Below are positions 1 to 10,639 of a DNA stretch of 64,000 bases, piece after piece. Origin of the DNA: Erythrobacter sp. AP23 (GTDB lineage: Bacteria; Pseudomonadota; Alphaproteobacteria; Sphingomonadales; Sphingomonadaceae); contig NZ_LNBY01000015.1 in assembly GCF_001542855.1 (NCBI RefSeq), positions 62,001-126,000 of the forward strand. Direction: 5' to 3'. Each line of letters opens with the position of its first letter. Position 1 is the stretch's first letter. The notes beneath the pieces are model-generated. The model was not told where the DNA came from. It saw only the letters and a program-made list of their open reading frames with translations, and ran no database searches. The position numbers and the translations under genes were made by a program.

Positions 1-311
1 CTCGAGGTCATCATCGCGGGCGCGGGCGGTGCAGCGCACCTTCCGGGTATGATCGCGGCGCTCACCCACCTGCCCGTGCTCGGCGTCCCCGTGCAGTCCA
101 GGGCGCTCTCGGGCCAGGACAGCCTGCTTTCCATCGTCCAGATGCCGGCGGGCGTGCCGGTGGGAACGCTCGCCATCGGCAAGGCTGGCGCGACCAATGC
201 CGGCCTGCTCGCCGCAGCAATCCTGGCCAATAACGACACCGGCCTTTCGCAGCGCCTCCAGGACTGGCGCGCAAAGCGGAGCGCGGCGGTAACCGAACGT
301 CCCGTCGACTG

Positions 312-312
<1 letters not shown>
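1..312 (+). CDS. purE: N5-carboxyaminoimidazole ribonucleotide mutase PurE, C-terminal part (5' end outside window)
   Basis: The frame is open from base 1 and ends at TGA 310-312, so only about the last 103 residues are present. The visible part carries [14 protein letters not shown] near its start and [18 protein letters not shown], both typical of class I PurE, where the HLPGM and SGxDSLLS segments line the nucleotide pocket. PurE moves the carboxyl group from N5-CAIR to C4 of the imidazole in de novo purine synthesis, acting on the product of PurK. The stop overlaps the purK start by one base (TGATG), which supports co-translation. Identity is secure. The true start lies upstream of the window. 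Confidence 0.93.
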
Positions 313-3020
<2,708 letters not shown>

Positions 3021-3024
<4 letters not shown>

Positions 3025-3947
3025 GGTGGCTCGATCATCGCGAACCGCTACCCGAAAGCTTGCGCGGCGCGGTGATCGCGCTGGGCAATTTCGACGGCTT
3101 CCATCTCGGCCACCAGGCTGTGGCGGGCGAGGCGATCCGCTGGGCACGCGAGGAAGGCCGCCCCTCGATCATCGCAACCTTCGACCCGCACCCGGTCCGC
3201 CATTTCAAACCCGATGCCCCGCCCTTTCGGCTGACCACGCTCGAACAGCGGCAGGAACATTACATCGCCGCCGGGGCCACGGCGATGCTGGTGTTTCACT
3301 TCGACGGCGAGCTTGCCGGGACTACCGCGGAGGATTTCGTGCACGGATTGCTCGGCGACCACCTCGGCGTCGCCGGTGTCGTCACGGGCGAGGATTTCAC
3401 TTTCGGCAAGGCGCGGGGCGGCAACTTCGAAAAGCTCGTGCAGCTGGGCAGAGATATCGGCATCGAGGCGCGCGCGGTCGCCCCTGTCATGGATGGCGGC
3501 GAGCCGATCTCCTCCAGCCGGGTGCGCGATGCGCTGCGCGAGGGCGATCCGCAGGAGGCCGCGCGCCTGCTCACCCGCCCCTTCGCCATCCGCGGCGTGG
3601 TCCAGCATGGCGACAAGCGCGGGCGCGAAATCGGCTATCCGACGGCGAACCTGCCGGTCGAGCACTACCTGCGCCCGAAATACGGGGTCTACGCCGTGAC
3701 CGGGCGCATCCTGTCGACCGGGCAGGAATTGAAGGGCGCGGCCAATATCGGTGTGCGACCGCAATTCGACCCGCCCAAGGAATTGCTCGAACCCTATTTC
3801 TTCGATTTCTCGGGCGATCTCTACGGGCAGGAGATCGAAGTCGCCTTCCACCACTTCCTGCGCGGCGAGGCGAAGTTCGATACGCTCGACGCACTGATCG
3901 CGCAGATGGAGAAGGATTGCGACGAGGCGAGGCGGCTGCTCTCCTGA
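3021..3947 (+). CDS. ribF: Bifunctional riboflavin kinase / FAD synthetase
   Basis: The 308-residue protein phosphorylates riboflavin to FMN and adenylates it to FAD. The N-terminal nucleotidyltransferase domain shows ALGNFDGFHLGHQAV (about 20-34), with the family's GxFDGxHxGH motif, and ISSSRVRDALREGD further on. The C-terminal kinase domain shows GREIGYPTAN (about 202) and KYGVYAV. Length is normal. The ATG overlaps the dipeptidase stop. ribF directly before ileS and lspA is a common bacterial order. A repeat separates it from ileS. Confidence 0.94.
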
Positions 3948-3950
3948 GCC

Positions 3951-4037
3951 GTCACCCCTGCGCAGGCAGGGGTCCAGCTAACGCTACCGACATGCCCGAC
4001 GCCAGCTCATCGGGGCCCCTGCCTGCGCAGGGGCGAC
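3951..4037. repeat. Intergenic inverted repeat with 25-nt arms (ribF-ileS gap)
   Basis: The left arm (3951-3975) starts GTCACCCCTGCGCAGGCAGG. The right arm (4013-4037) is its reverse complement with two differences, and a 37-nt spacer lies between. Each arm contains the near-palindrome CCCTGCGCAGG, so each could also fold alone. Elements built on this core are common in intergenic gaps of sphingomonads. That is recalled knowledge and was not searched here. It could act as a transcript hairpin between ribF and ileS. There is no T-tract, so I do not call it a terminator. Confidence 0.75.
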
Positions 4038-4082
4038 GAAAGTCTTTATTGCGGGACGGGATTGCCCTAACGGCTCGCCTCT

Positions 4083-6953
4083 ATGTCCGAGAAGCGCGAT
4101 TACAGAGACACGGTCTTCCTGCCCAAGACCGATTTTCCCATGAAGGCCGGCCTCCCCGCAAAGGAGCCGAAGATTGCCGCGCGCTGGGAAGAGGAAGGGC
4201 TCTACCGGCAGCTGCGCGAGGCGCGCGCCGGGCGCGAGACTTTCGTGCTGCATGACGGCCCGCCCTACGCCAATGGCGACATGCATATCGGGCACGCGCT
4301 CAACCATACGCTCAAGGACATGGTCTGCCGCACGCAGAACCTGATGGGCAAGGACGCGCCCTATGTGCCGGGCTGGGACTGCCACGGCCTGCCGATCGAA
4401 TGGAAGGTCGAGGAGCAGTACCGCAAGAAGAAGCGCAACAAGAACGAGGTCGAGCCGAAGGAATTCCGCGCCGAATGCCGCGCCTATGCCCAGAAATGGG
4501 TCGATGTGCAGAAGGGCCAGCTCAAGCGGCTCGGCATCATGGGCGATTGGGACGATCCCTATCTGACCATGGATTTCGACGCCGAGGCGACCATCGTCGC
4601 CGAGCTGATGAAGTTCGCCGAGGCCGGCAATCTCTACCGCGGCTCGAAGCCGGTGATGTGGTCCCCGGTAGAGGAAACCGCGCTGGCCGAGGCCGAGGTC
4701 GAGTACGAGGATATCGTCTCGACCCAGATCGACGTGGCTTTCGAGATCACCGAGAGCCCGTTTGCAGAGCTGGTCGGCGCGCACGCGGTGGTCTGGACGA
4801 CGACACCGTGGACGATCCCGGTGAACCAGGCGATCGCCTATGGACCGGACATCGAGTATGTTTTGGTACACTATGGCGATCGTCGTTACTTGGTTGCCGA
4901 GGACCTTTGCTACGCACTGTCTCTTCGGACAGGAGCTAACGAAAATGGGACTGGTGCCGCCCAGAGTGGCGCCGATAACATCAAAATTTACCGGGGCTCC
5001 GACCTCGCCGGAACGGTCGCCTGCCACCCGATGCACCATCTCGGCGGGTTCTACGCCAAGCCGCGCCCGTTCCTGCCGGGCGATTTCGTCACCACCGACA
5101 GCGGCACCGGGCTCGTCCACATGTCGCCCGACCATGGCGAGGACGATTTCCTGCTGTGCCGCGAGCACGGAATCGAACCGCAATTCGCGGTCATGGCCGA
5201 CGGGCGCTATCGCGACGACTGGCTGTGGCTCGGCGGCGATGACGAGCGCCGCCGCAGCGTCATCAACAAGCCCTTCAACGCGCCCGACGGCCCGATCTGT
5301 TCGGACCTGCGCGAGGCAGGCGCACTGCTGTCGGCAAGCGACGACTATCAGCACTCCTACCCGCATTCGTGGCGCTCGAAGGCCAAGGTCATCTTCCGCT
5401 GCACGCCGCAATGGTTCGTGCCGATGGACAAGCCGCTCGATGGGCCGCTCGATCCCTCGAAGACTCCGGTCGTCGAGGACCAAGGCACCGGCCATGCCAA
5501 GGGCGTGTCCGGCACGCTGCGCGAAATCGCCACTTCCGAGATCGCACGGGTCGAATTCATTCCCGAAAAGGGCCGCCGCCGCATCGGCTCGATGGTCGAG
5601 GGTCGCCCGGACTGGGTGCTGTCACGCCAGCGCGCCTGGGGCGTGCCGATCACGCTGTTCGTCCGCCAGGACGGCTCCTACCTGCAGGATCCCCGGGTCA
5701 ACACCCGTGTCGTCGATGCCGTGCGCGAGGAAGGCGTCGATGCCTGGGACGAAAGCCGGAAGGCGGAATTCCTCGGGTCCGATTACGATCCGGACGAATT
5801 CGAGATGGTCACCGACATCCTCGATGTGTGGTTCGATTCGGGCTGCACGCATGCATTCGTGCTCGAAAGCGGGCGCTGGCCGGCGCTCAAATGGCCCGCC
5901 GACCTTTATCTCGAGGGCAGCGACCAGCATCGCGGCTGGTTCCAGTCCTCGCTGCTCGAAAGCTGCACGACGCGCGGCCGCGCTCCCTACGACCAGGTGC
6001 TGACCCACGGCTTCACCATGGCCAGCGACGGGCGCAAGATGTCGAAGAGCCTGGGCAACACCATCGATCCGCTCAAGGTGATGGAACAGTATGGCGCGGA
6101 CATCATCCGCCTGTGGGCGCTGAGCGTGGATTCGACCGAGGATCACCGCATTGGCGAAGAGATTCTCAAGGGTACCGGCGATCAGTATCGCCGCCTGCGC
6201 AACACTTTCCGCTACCTGCTGGGCGCGCTCGACGGTTTCGTCGGCGACATGGGCGATATGGGCGAGGTTCCCGAGCTCGAACTCTACGTCCTCGCCCTGC
6301 TCGCCGATCTCGACGGCAAGCTGCGCACGGCGGCGGAGAAATACGACTTCAACACCTATACCCGGCTGCTGGTCGATTTCTGCAACGAGGATTTGTCGGC
6401 CTTCTACTTCGATATCCGCAAGGACGTGCTCTATTGCGACGGGCCGGACAGCGTGAAGCGCAATGCCTATCGCACCGTGCTCGACCTGCTGTTCCACGCG
6501 CTGGTACGCTACGCCGCGCCGGTACTGGTGTTCACTGCCGAGGAAGTGTGGTCGACCCGCTATCCCGATGGGGGCAGCGTCCATCTGCTCGAATGGCCAC
6601 AGGTTCCCGGGGTCGGCGCAGATGGCGCCAAGTGGGACAAGCTGCGCGCCCTTCGCGAAGATGTGATGGAAGCGATCGAGCCGCTGCGGCGCGACAAGGT
6701 GATCCGCTCGGGGCTGGAGGCCGACGTGGTCGTGCCCGCCGCGGCGGTGCCCGAGGGCTTCAGCGATGCCGATCTGGCCGAACTGTTCATCACCGCGTCA
6801 GTCACGCGCGGCGATAGCGATACGGTGACGGTCACACGGACAAACGAAAGCAAATGCGGGCGCTGCTGGCGTCTGTTGCCAAGCGTCGACGAAGACGGCG
6901 ATCTGTGCGATCGCTGCGAACCCGTCGTCGCGCAATGGGATGCCGTCCGATGA
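4083..6953 (+). CDS. ileS: Isoleucyl-tRNA synthetase
   Basis: The 956-residue class I synthetase charges tRNA-Ile. The HIGH motif reads MHIGHALNH (about 67-75) and the KMSKS motif reads GRKMSKSLGNT (about 650). The editing domain lies between them. A C-terminal zinc finger shows CGRCWR and LCDRCEPV (about 923-950). Length is normal. The part of the editing domain encoded by about 4858-4992 (residues about 259-303) uses codons very unlike the rest (GTT, TTG, GTA, CGT, CTT, TCT, ACA, AAT). Lines 4861-4980 are 54% G+C, against 67% for 4741-4800, which suggests a short recombined patch. The stop overlaps lspA (ATGA). Confidence 0.96.
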   Translation: MSEKRDYRDTVFLPKTDFPMKAGLPAKEPKIAARWEEEGLYRQLREARAGRETFVLHDGPPYANGDMHIGHALNHTLKDMVCRTQNLMGKDAPYVPGWDCHGLPIEWKVEEQYRKKKRNKNEVEPKEFRAECRAYAQKWVDVQKGQLKRLGIMGDWDDPYLTMDFDAEATIVAELMKFAEAGNLYRGSKPVMWSPVEETALAEAEVEYEDIVSTQIDVAFEITESPFAELVGAHAVVWTTTPWTIPVNQAIAYGPDIEYVLVHYGDRRYLVAEDLCYALSLRTGANENGTGAAQSGADNIKIYRGSDLAGTVACHPMHHLGGFYAKPRPFLPGDFVTTDSGTGLVHMSPDHGEDDFLLCREHGIEPQFAVMADGRYRDDWLWLGGDDERRRSVINKPFNAPDGPICSDLREAGALLSASDDYQHSYPHSWRSKAKVIFRCTPQWFVPMDKPLDGPLDPSKTPVVEDQGTGHAKGVSGTLREIATSEIARVEFIPEKGRRRIGSMVEGRPDWVLSRQRAWGVPITLFVRQDGSYLQDPRVNTRVVDAVREEGVDAWDESRKAEFLGSDYDPDEFEMVTDILDVWFDSGCTHAFVLESGRWPALKWPADLYLEGSDQHRGWFQSSLLESCTTRGRAPYDQVLTHGFTMASDGRKMSKSLGNTIDPLKVMEQYGADIIRLWALSVDSTEDHRIGEEILKGTGDQYRRLRNTFRYLLGALDGFVGDMGDMGEVPELELYVLALLADLDGKLRTAAEKYDFNTYTRLLVDFCNEDLSAFYFDIRKDVLYCDGPDSVKRNAYRTVLDLLFHALVRYAAPVLVFTAEEVWSTRYPDGGSVHLLEWPQVPGVGADGAKWDKLRALREDVMEAIEPLRRDKVIRSGLEADVVVPAAAVPEGFSDADLAELFITASVTRGDSDTVTVTRTNESKCGRCWRLLPSVDEDGDLCDRCEPVVAQWDAVR

Positions 6954-7501
6954 GCGCCGTGCTGAAAAACCACCTGATCGGCTGCGTGGTCGCGCTGGCG
7001 ATCTTTGCCGCCGATCAGTGGAGCAAGAACTACGTTACCAAGGTGCTCGGTATCGACCGGGTCGGCGACGCCATGGAACTTCTGCCGATCTTCGACCTGC
7101 GCTTCACGCGCAATTTCGGCGTGTCGCTGGGTATGTTCGAGGCGACCAGCCCCGAAATGCGCTGGGGCCTGGTCCTCGTCACCGCACTGATCGCGCTGGT
7201 CGTGACGGTGTGGATGCTGCGCGAAAAACTGCTCGGCGATATCCTGGCCCTGTCGCTGATCCTCGGCGGGGCTCTGGGCAATATCAAGGACCGGTACGCG
7301 TTCGGCTATGTCGTCGATTTCGCCGATCTGCATTTCGGGGATTTCCGCCCCTTTCTGATTTTCAATGTCGCCGATGCGGCTATCACCATCGGCGTAGTCA
7401 TCGTCCTTGCGCGTGCCTTCTTCATGCGCGACAAGGATGAACAAGAGGTCGATGGCCTCATGAACAACAAGGCGGCCGACGCCTCGGAGAGCAAGCAATG
7501 A
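6950..7501 (+). CDS. lspA: Lipoprotein signal peptidase (signal peptidase II)
   Basis: The 183-residue inner-membrane aspartyl protease cleaves prolipoprotein signal peptides after lipid attachment. It shows four hydrophobic segments and the family motifs AADQWSKNYV near the start, RNFGVSLGMF, GALGNIKDR, YVVDF (catalytic Asp about 120) and FNVADAAI (second catalytic Asp about 142). The ATG at 6950 overlaps the ileS stop and gives the usual start just before the first membrane helix. A longer frame upstream would add an Arg-rich leader and is unlikely. The next gene encodes a lipoprotein, a likely substrate. Confidence 0.95.
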   Translation: MSAVLKNHLIGCVVALAIFAADQWSKNYVTKVLGIDRVGDAMELLPIFDLRFTRNFGVSLGMFEATSPEMRWGLVLVTALIALVVTVWMLREKLLGDILALSLILGGALGNIKDRYAFGYVVDFADLHFGDFRPFLIFNVADAAITIGVVIVLARAFFMRDKDEQEVDGLMNNKAADASESKQ

Positions 7502-7908
7502 CCCAATACGCCCGTATCGCCCTGATCGCCGGCCTCGGCGCCATGACCGCAGCCTGCGGTGGCGGGGGCCTGCTCAACCGCGACCGGCCCGACGAATTCG
7601 CCGTCCAGCGCCAGGCTCCCCTGGTGGTGCCGCCCGAATTCAACCTCGTTCCTCCGCAGCCCGGCGCCCCGCGCCCGGCCGAAGGCAGCGCCGCACAGCA
7701 GACACTCGAAGCGTTGTTTGGCGGCCCTCAGGCACGCAGCGGCGTGGAGACGAGCCTGCTCGAACGCGCTGGAACAGCCGCGCCCGGTATCCGCAGCGCG
7801 GTGGGTGACCCGGATACCGCGACCGTCGCCAAGGGCAGCGTGACCCGCGACATCATTGCCGCGCCCGAAGGCGACGGTGCGAGCGCGAGCGCGGTGATCC
7901 CCGGGTAA
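7498..7908 (+). CDS. DUF3035 / BamF-like outer-membrane lipoprotein
   Basis: The 136-residue product starts with a short signal peptide and a lipobox ending at Cys20 (AMTAAC), so it should be lipidated and cleaved by LspA, encoded just upstream with a four-base overlap. The segment DRPDEFAVQRQAPLVVPPEF (about 30-49) is the core of the DUF3035 family. Members in alphaproteobacteria have been linked to the beta-barrel assembly (BAM) complex as BamF. The rest is low-complexity and Ala/Gly-rich. The lipoprotein and family assignments are strong. The BAM role is by family only. Confidence 0.75.
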   Translation: MTQYARIALIAGLGAMTAACGGGGLLNRDRPDEFAVQRQAPLVVPPEFNLVPPQPGAPRPAEGSAAQQTLEALFGGPQARSGVETSLLERAGTAAPGIRSAVGDPDTATVAKGSVTRDIIAAPEGDGASASAVIPG

Positions 7909-8216
7909 GGGGTTTTTGGTTAGCTTCAAGCGCCGGCGGCCGCGTCCGCGGCCTTAGGCTTTCCTCGCTCACACGCCCTCCGGGCGCGTCGCTGCGGGCG
8001 GCCATGCAGGTGGCCTTTGGCCAGCTGCGTCTTCGACTTCGCTTCCGGCCTTGCCTCGCCTAACGGCTCGGATCCATCGCCAGTTTGCTTACTCATGATG
8101 ACCCCGTCCGCGACTAGCGGACGGCAAGCGTGACTGCGCGCCCGCAGCGGGTACAGCTTGCTGCACGTCTAGCGAGGACGCACCGACGGAGGTCGGTGCG
8201 AAAAACAAAACCCCCC
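7909..8216. repeat. Hairpin-rich 308-bp element in the convergent gap between the BamF-like gene and CNNM/CorC
   Basis: This gene-free stretch is bounded by GGGGTTTTTG (7909-7918) and an approximate inverted copy, CAAAACCCC (8206-8214). Inside are several perfect or near-perfect hairpins: 7938-7953 (core GCGTCCGC), 8104-8124 (CCGTCCGC stem, 5-nt loop), 8124-8161 (GCAAGC/GCTTGC closing an inner CTGCG/CGCAG stem) and 8179-8200 (nine-pair stem, loop GGAG). The first and last hairpins share their cores with the element at 10491-10624 but have different stems. I see no coding potential. It could be a MITE-like repeat, a bidirectional terminator or a structured RNA. Confidence 0.6.
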
Positions 8217-8222
8217 TCTCCT

Positions 8223-9542
8223 CTAACCCTCCGCCGCTTGAACGGCATCGCTCTCGCGGCTCACCAGCAGCTTGTCGATCCGGCGGCCGTCCATGTCGAT
8301 CACTTCGAATCGCCAGCCCTGGTCGGTGAAGAAATCGCCTTCGCCCGGCAGGCGCTTGAGCACGTGGAGTGCATAGCCGGCGGCGGTGCCGAATTCGCGG
8401 TCTTCGCCATACTCGATCGCCAGCCGGTCGGCGAGGACATCCGCCGACAACGAGCCGGAGACCAGTAGGCTGCCATCCTCGCGCTCGATGATGCCCGGCC
8501 CGTCGGTCGCGTCCTGGTCGCTGACGAAATCGCCCACCAGCGCGGTGAGCAGGTCGACCGGGGTGACGATCCCGTCGAGATGGCCGTATTCGTCATGGAC
8601 CATCGCCATGGCGACTTCGGCCTGTTGCAGCACGCGCAGCGCATCGACCGCGTCGAGCTGGTCGGGCACGACCTCGGTCTTGATCATCAGCGCGGCGAGA
8701 TCGACGGGTTCCTTGGCGACGAGGCGGGTCAGAATGTCGCGCATCTTGACCACGCCGAGTACCTTGTCGGGCGATCCGTCGGCGACGGGGAGCAGCGAAT
8801 GCGGGCTCTCATCGAGCACAGCGCGGATCGCATCCTCGTCGGCGCCGATGTCGATCCAGTCGACCTCGGTGCGCGGCGTCATCAGCTCCCGCACGGGGCG
8901 CTGGGCGAGGCGGACCACACCCTGCAGCATCTGGTGCTGTTCGTGCTCGATCACCCCGCTGCGCGTCGCCTCGGCGAACAGCATGTGCAGTTCTTCGGCG
9001 GTGACCGCGCTCTGGCCCGCCGGGCGCACGCCGAGCAGTCGGATCAGCAGCCCCGAAGAGGCGTCGAGCAGCCACACCAGCGGCGCGGCGATTCGCGCCA
9101 GCGTCGCCATCGGGCGCGCCATGTAGATCGCGATCGGGGCGGCGGCGCGCAGCGCCACCTGCTTGGGCACCAGCTCGCCCACTACGAGGCTGAGATAGGT
9201 CGTCACAGCGATGACGGTGGCAAAGCCCGCTTCGGCCGCCCAGTTCGCCGGAAAGCCCACCGCCGCCAGCCGCTCGCCCACCGGCCCGCCCAGGCTCGCG
9301 CCCGAATAGGCGCCGGCGACGATACCGATCAGCGTGATGCCGATCTGCACGGTCGAAAGGAACTTGCCCGGTTCGGCCGCCAGTTCGAGCGCCACTTGAG
9401 CGCCGCGATTGCCCTGTTGCGCGGCCGCCCGCAGCCGCGCGGTCCGCGCGGAAACGATGGCGAGTTCGCTCATGGCGAAAACGCCGTTGAGCACGATGAG
9501 TCCCGCAATGATCAGCAGGTCGGTCCAGGGAAAGGGTGTCAC
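8223..9542 (-). CDS. CNNM/CorC family membrane protein (hemolysin-related, DUF21-CBS-CorC)
   Basis: The 439-residue protein has an N-terminal DUF21 membrane domain with several helices (first one TDLLIIAGLIVLNGVFAMSE). A pair of CBS domains follows (about 200-330; PRTEVDWIDIGADEDAIRAV and a second starting about MIKTEVVPDQLDAVDAL), then a C-terminal CorC/HlyC transporter-associated domain. Such proteins are implicated in Mg2+ or Na+ handling. The hemolysin name is historical. I chose the GTG at 9542 because the membrane domain starts there. The 55 residues of open frame upstream look non-coding and cover the gap to the divergent OmpA gene. Confidence 0.85.
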   Translation of the reverse strand: MTPFPWTDLLIIAGLIVLNGVFAMSELAIVSARTARLRAAAQQGNRGAQVALELAAEPGKFLSTVQIGITLIGIVAGAYSGASLGGPVGERLAAVGFPANWAAEAGFATVIAVTTYLSLVVGELVPKQVALRAAAPIAIYMARPMATLARIAAPLVWLLDASSGLLIRLLGVRPAGQSAVTAEELHMLFAEATRSGVIEHEQHQMLQGVVRLAQRPVRELMTPRTEVDWIDIGADEDAIRAVLDESPHSLLPVADGSPDKVLGVVKMRDILTRLVAKEPVDLAALMIKTEVVPDQLDAVDALRVLQQAEVAMAMVHDEYGHLDGIVTPVDLLTALVGDFVSDQDATDGPGIIEREDGSLLVSGSLSADVLADRLAIEYGEDREFGTAAGYALHVLKRLPGEGDFFTDQGWRFEVIDMDGRRIDKLLVSRESDAVQAAEG

Positions 9543-9726
9543 GCGCCAACGGCTAGCACAAAAGCCGGGCGCTGCCAGTGCCTCGCGCAACTTATCTGCC
9601 ACTCGCTCGGAACGGCGATGCGCGTTGGAGGTTGGAGGAATTGTGACGCGGGTGGGCGCGTCCGGCACCACTCGCCCGGCACCTGTCCCGACAAGGGCCG
9701 GGGCCACACATGATGGGGAAGTTCAA

Positions 9727-10422
9727 ATGAAGAAGTCGCGCATTCTTACCGCCAGCCTAGCCGCCGTGTCGCTGCTGACCGTTTCGGCCTGCGTCACCGA
9801 TCCCAATACCGGCGAACGCAAGGTCTCACGCACCGTGCTCGGCGGGGTCGGCGGCGCGGTAGCGGGCGGCCTGCTCGGCGGAGTCATCGGCGGCAAAACA
9901 GGCCGCATCATCGGCGCAGCCGCAGGCGGCGTTGCCGGCGGCGTGGTCGGCTACAGGATGGACCAGCAGATCAAGGAGCTCGAGGAGCAGACCGCAGGGT
10001 CCGGAGTCGACGTATCGGAAGTGGACGGCGGCGAAGCGATCCTCGTCAACCTGCCCGACGGCGTCACCTTTGCCACCGGCAGCTACACCATAACGCCCGG
10101 TTTCCGCGACCTGCTCGATCGCGTGGCCAGCAGCCTGACGCAATATCCCAACAGCCTGGTCGACGTTTACGGCCATACCGACACGGTCGGCTCGGCGCAG
10201 TCGAACCAGCGCCTGTCGGAACAGCGCGCGCAGGCAGTTGCGAACTACCTGATCTCGCGCGGCGTAAGCTCCTCGCGCATCCGCTGGATGGGCTTCGGCG
10301 AAACACGCCTAAAGGTGCAGACCGGCGACAACGTGAACGAACCGCTCAACCGCCGTGTCGAAATCAAGATCATTCCGTTCGACCAGCAGGACGTGCAGGC
10401 CGCCCAGCAGCAGGGCTACTAA
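9727..10422 (+). CDS. OmpA-family lipoprotein with glycine zipper (Pal/YiaD-like)
   Basis: The 231-residue protein has a signal peptide and lipobox ending at Cys22 (LTVSAC). A Gly-rich zipper of alternating GG and A/V follows (about 38-80), then an OmpA C-terminal peptidoglycan-binding domain (about 115-225) with YGHTDTVGSAQSNQRLSEQR and GFGETRLKVQTGDNVNEPLN. It is predicted to tether the outer membrane to peptidoglycan. The start follows GGGGAAG at good spacing and begins the signal peptide directly. A rho-independent terminator follows 33 bases after the stop, so it is probably monocistronic. Confidence 0.88.
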   Translation: MKKSRILTASLAAVSLLTVSACVTDPNTGERKVSRTVLGGVGGAVAGGLLGGVIGGKTGRIIGAAAGGVAGGVVGYRMDQQIKELEEQTAGSGVDVSEVDGGEAILVNLPDGVTFATGSYTITPGFRDLLDRVASSLTQYPNSLVDVYGHTDTVGSAQSNQRLSEQRAQAVANYLISRGVSSSRIRWMGFGETRLKVQTGDNVNEPLNRRVEIKIIPFDQQDVQAAQQQGY

Positions 10423-10455
10423 GCGTACGACCCTTCGGGAAAATCGCACCGAAAC

Positions 10456-10484
10456 GGGGCCGGCCTTCGGGTCGGCCCCTTTTT
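10456..10484 (+). terminator. Rho-independent terminator of the OmpA-family gene
   Basis: A G+C-rich stem (10456-10479, GGGGCCG pairing with CGGCCCC around a CTTCGGG-type loop) is followed by TTTTT at 10480-10484. It lies 33 bases after the gene's stop codon. Confidence 0.85.
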
Positions 10485-10490
10485 GCGTGC

Positions 10491-10624
10491 GGTAAGCGCG
10501 TCCGCGCTTACCTTGCGGCACCGGCCCACGCCCCCACCCGGCCACCCATAAGATACCGTGCTGTGGGTGGCCGGGTGGGGGCGTGGGCCGGTGCAGCCGC
10601 AAGCTATCGACGGAGGTCGATAGC
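10491..10624. repeat. Three-hairpin element with a long near-perfect stem, in a convergent gap
   Basis: Hairpin A (10491-10512) is GGTAAGCGCG, TC, CGCGCTTACC, a perfect ten-pair stem. Hairpin B pairs 10511-10548 with 10564-10603 across a 15-nt loop. Its arms match over about 37 pairs, with one extra CA in the right arm. Hairpin C (10603-10624) is GCTATCGAC, GGAG, GTCGATAGC, a nine-pair stem with a four-base loop. The core of A (CGCGTCCGCG) and the loop region of C (CGACGGAGGTCG) recur at the two ends of the element at 7909-8216, with different outer stems. It lies between the ends of two convergent genes. Confidence 0.7.
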
Positions 10625-10639
10625 GCACCTCATATCAGC

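Noticed and set aside
3984-5495. Long open frame on the reverse strand opposite ileS
   Set aside because: It is the antisense shadow of a conserved G+C-rich gene. Its product lacks domain-like patterns and its codon use mirrors the ileS third positions.
9609-9630. GGAAC followed by CGTT upstream of the OmpA-family gene as an EcfG promoter
   Set aside because: The spacing is only about 10 bases instead of 16-17.
8580-9713. Long forward open frame over the CNNM/CorC gene
   Set aside because: It is antisense to a well-supported membrane protein gene. The product is rich in Arg and His with no recognisable motif.
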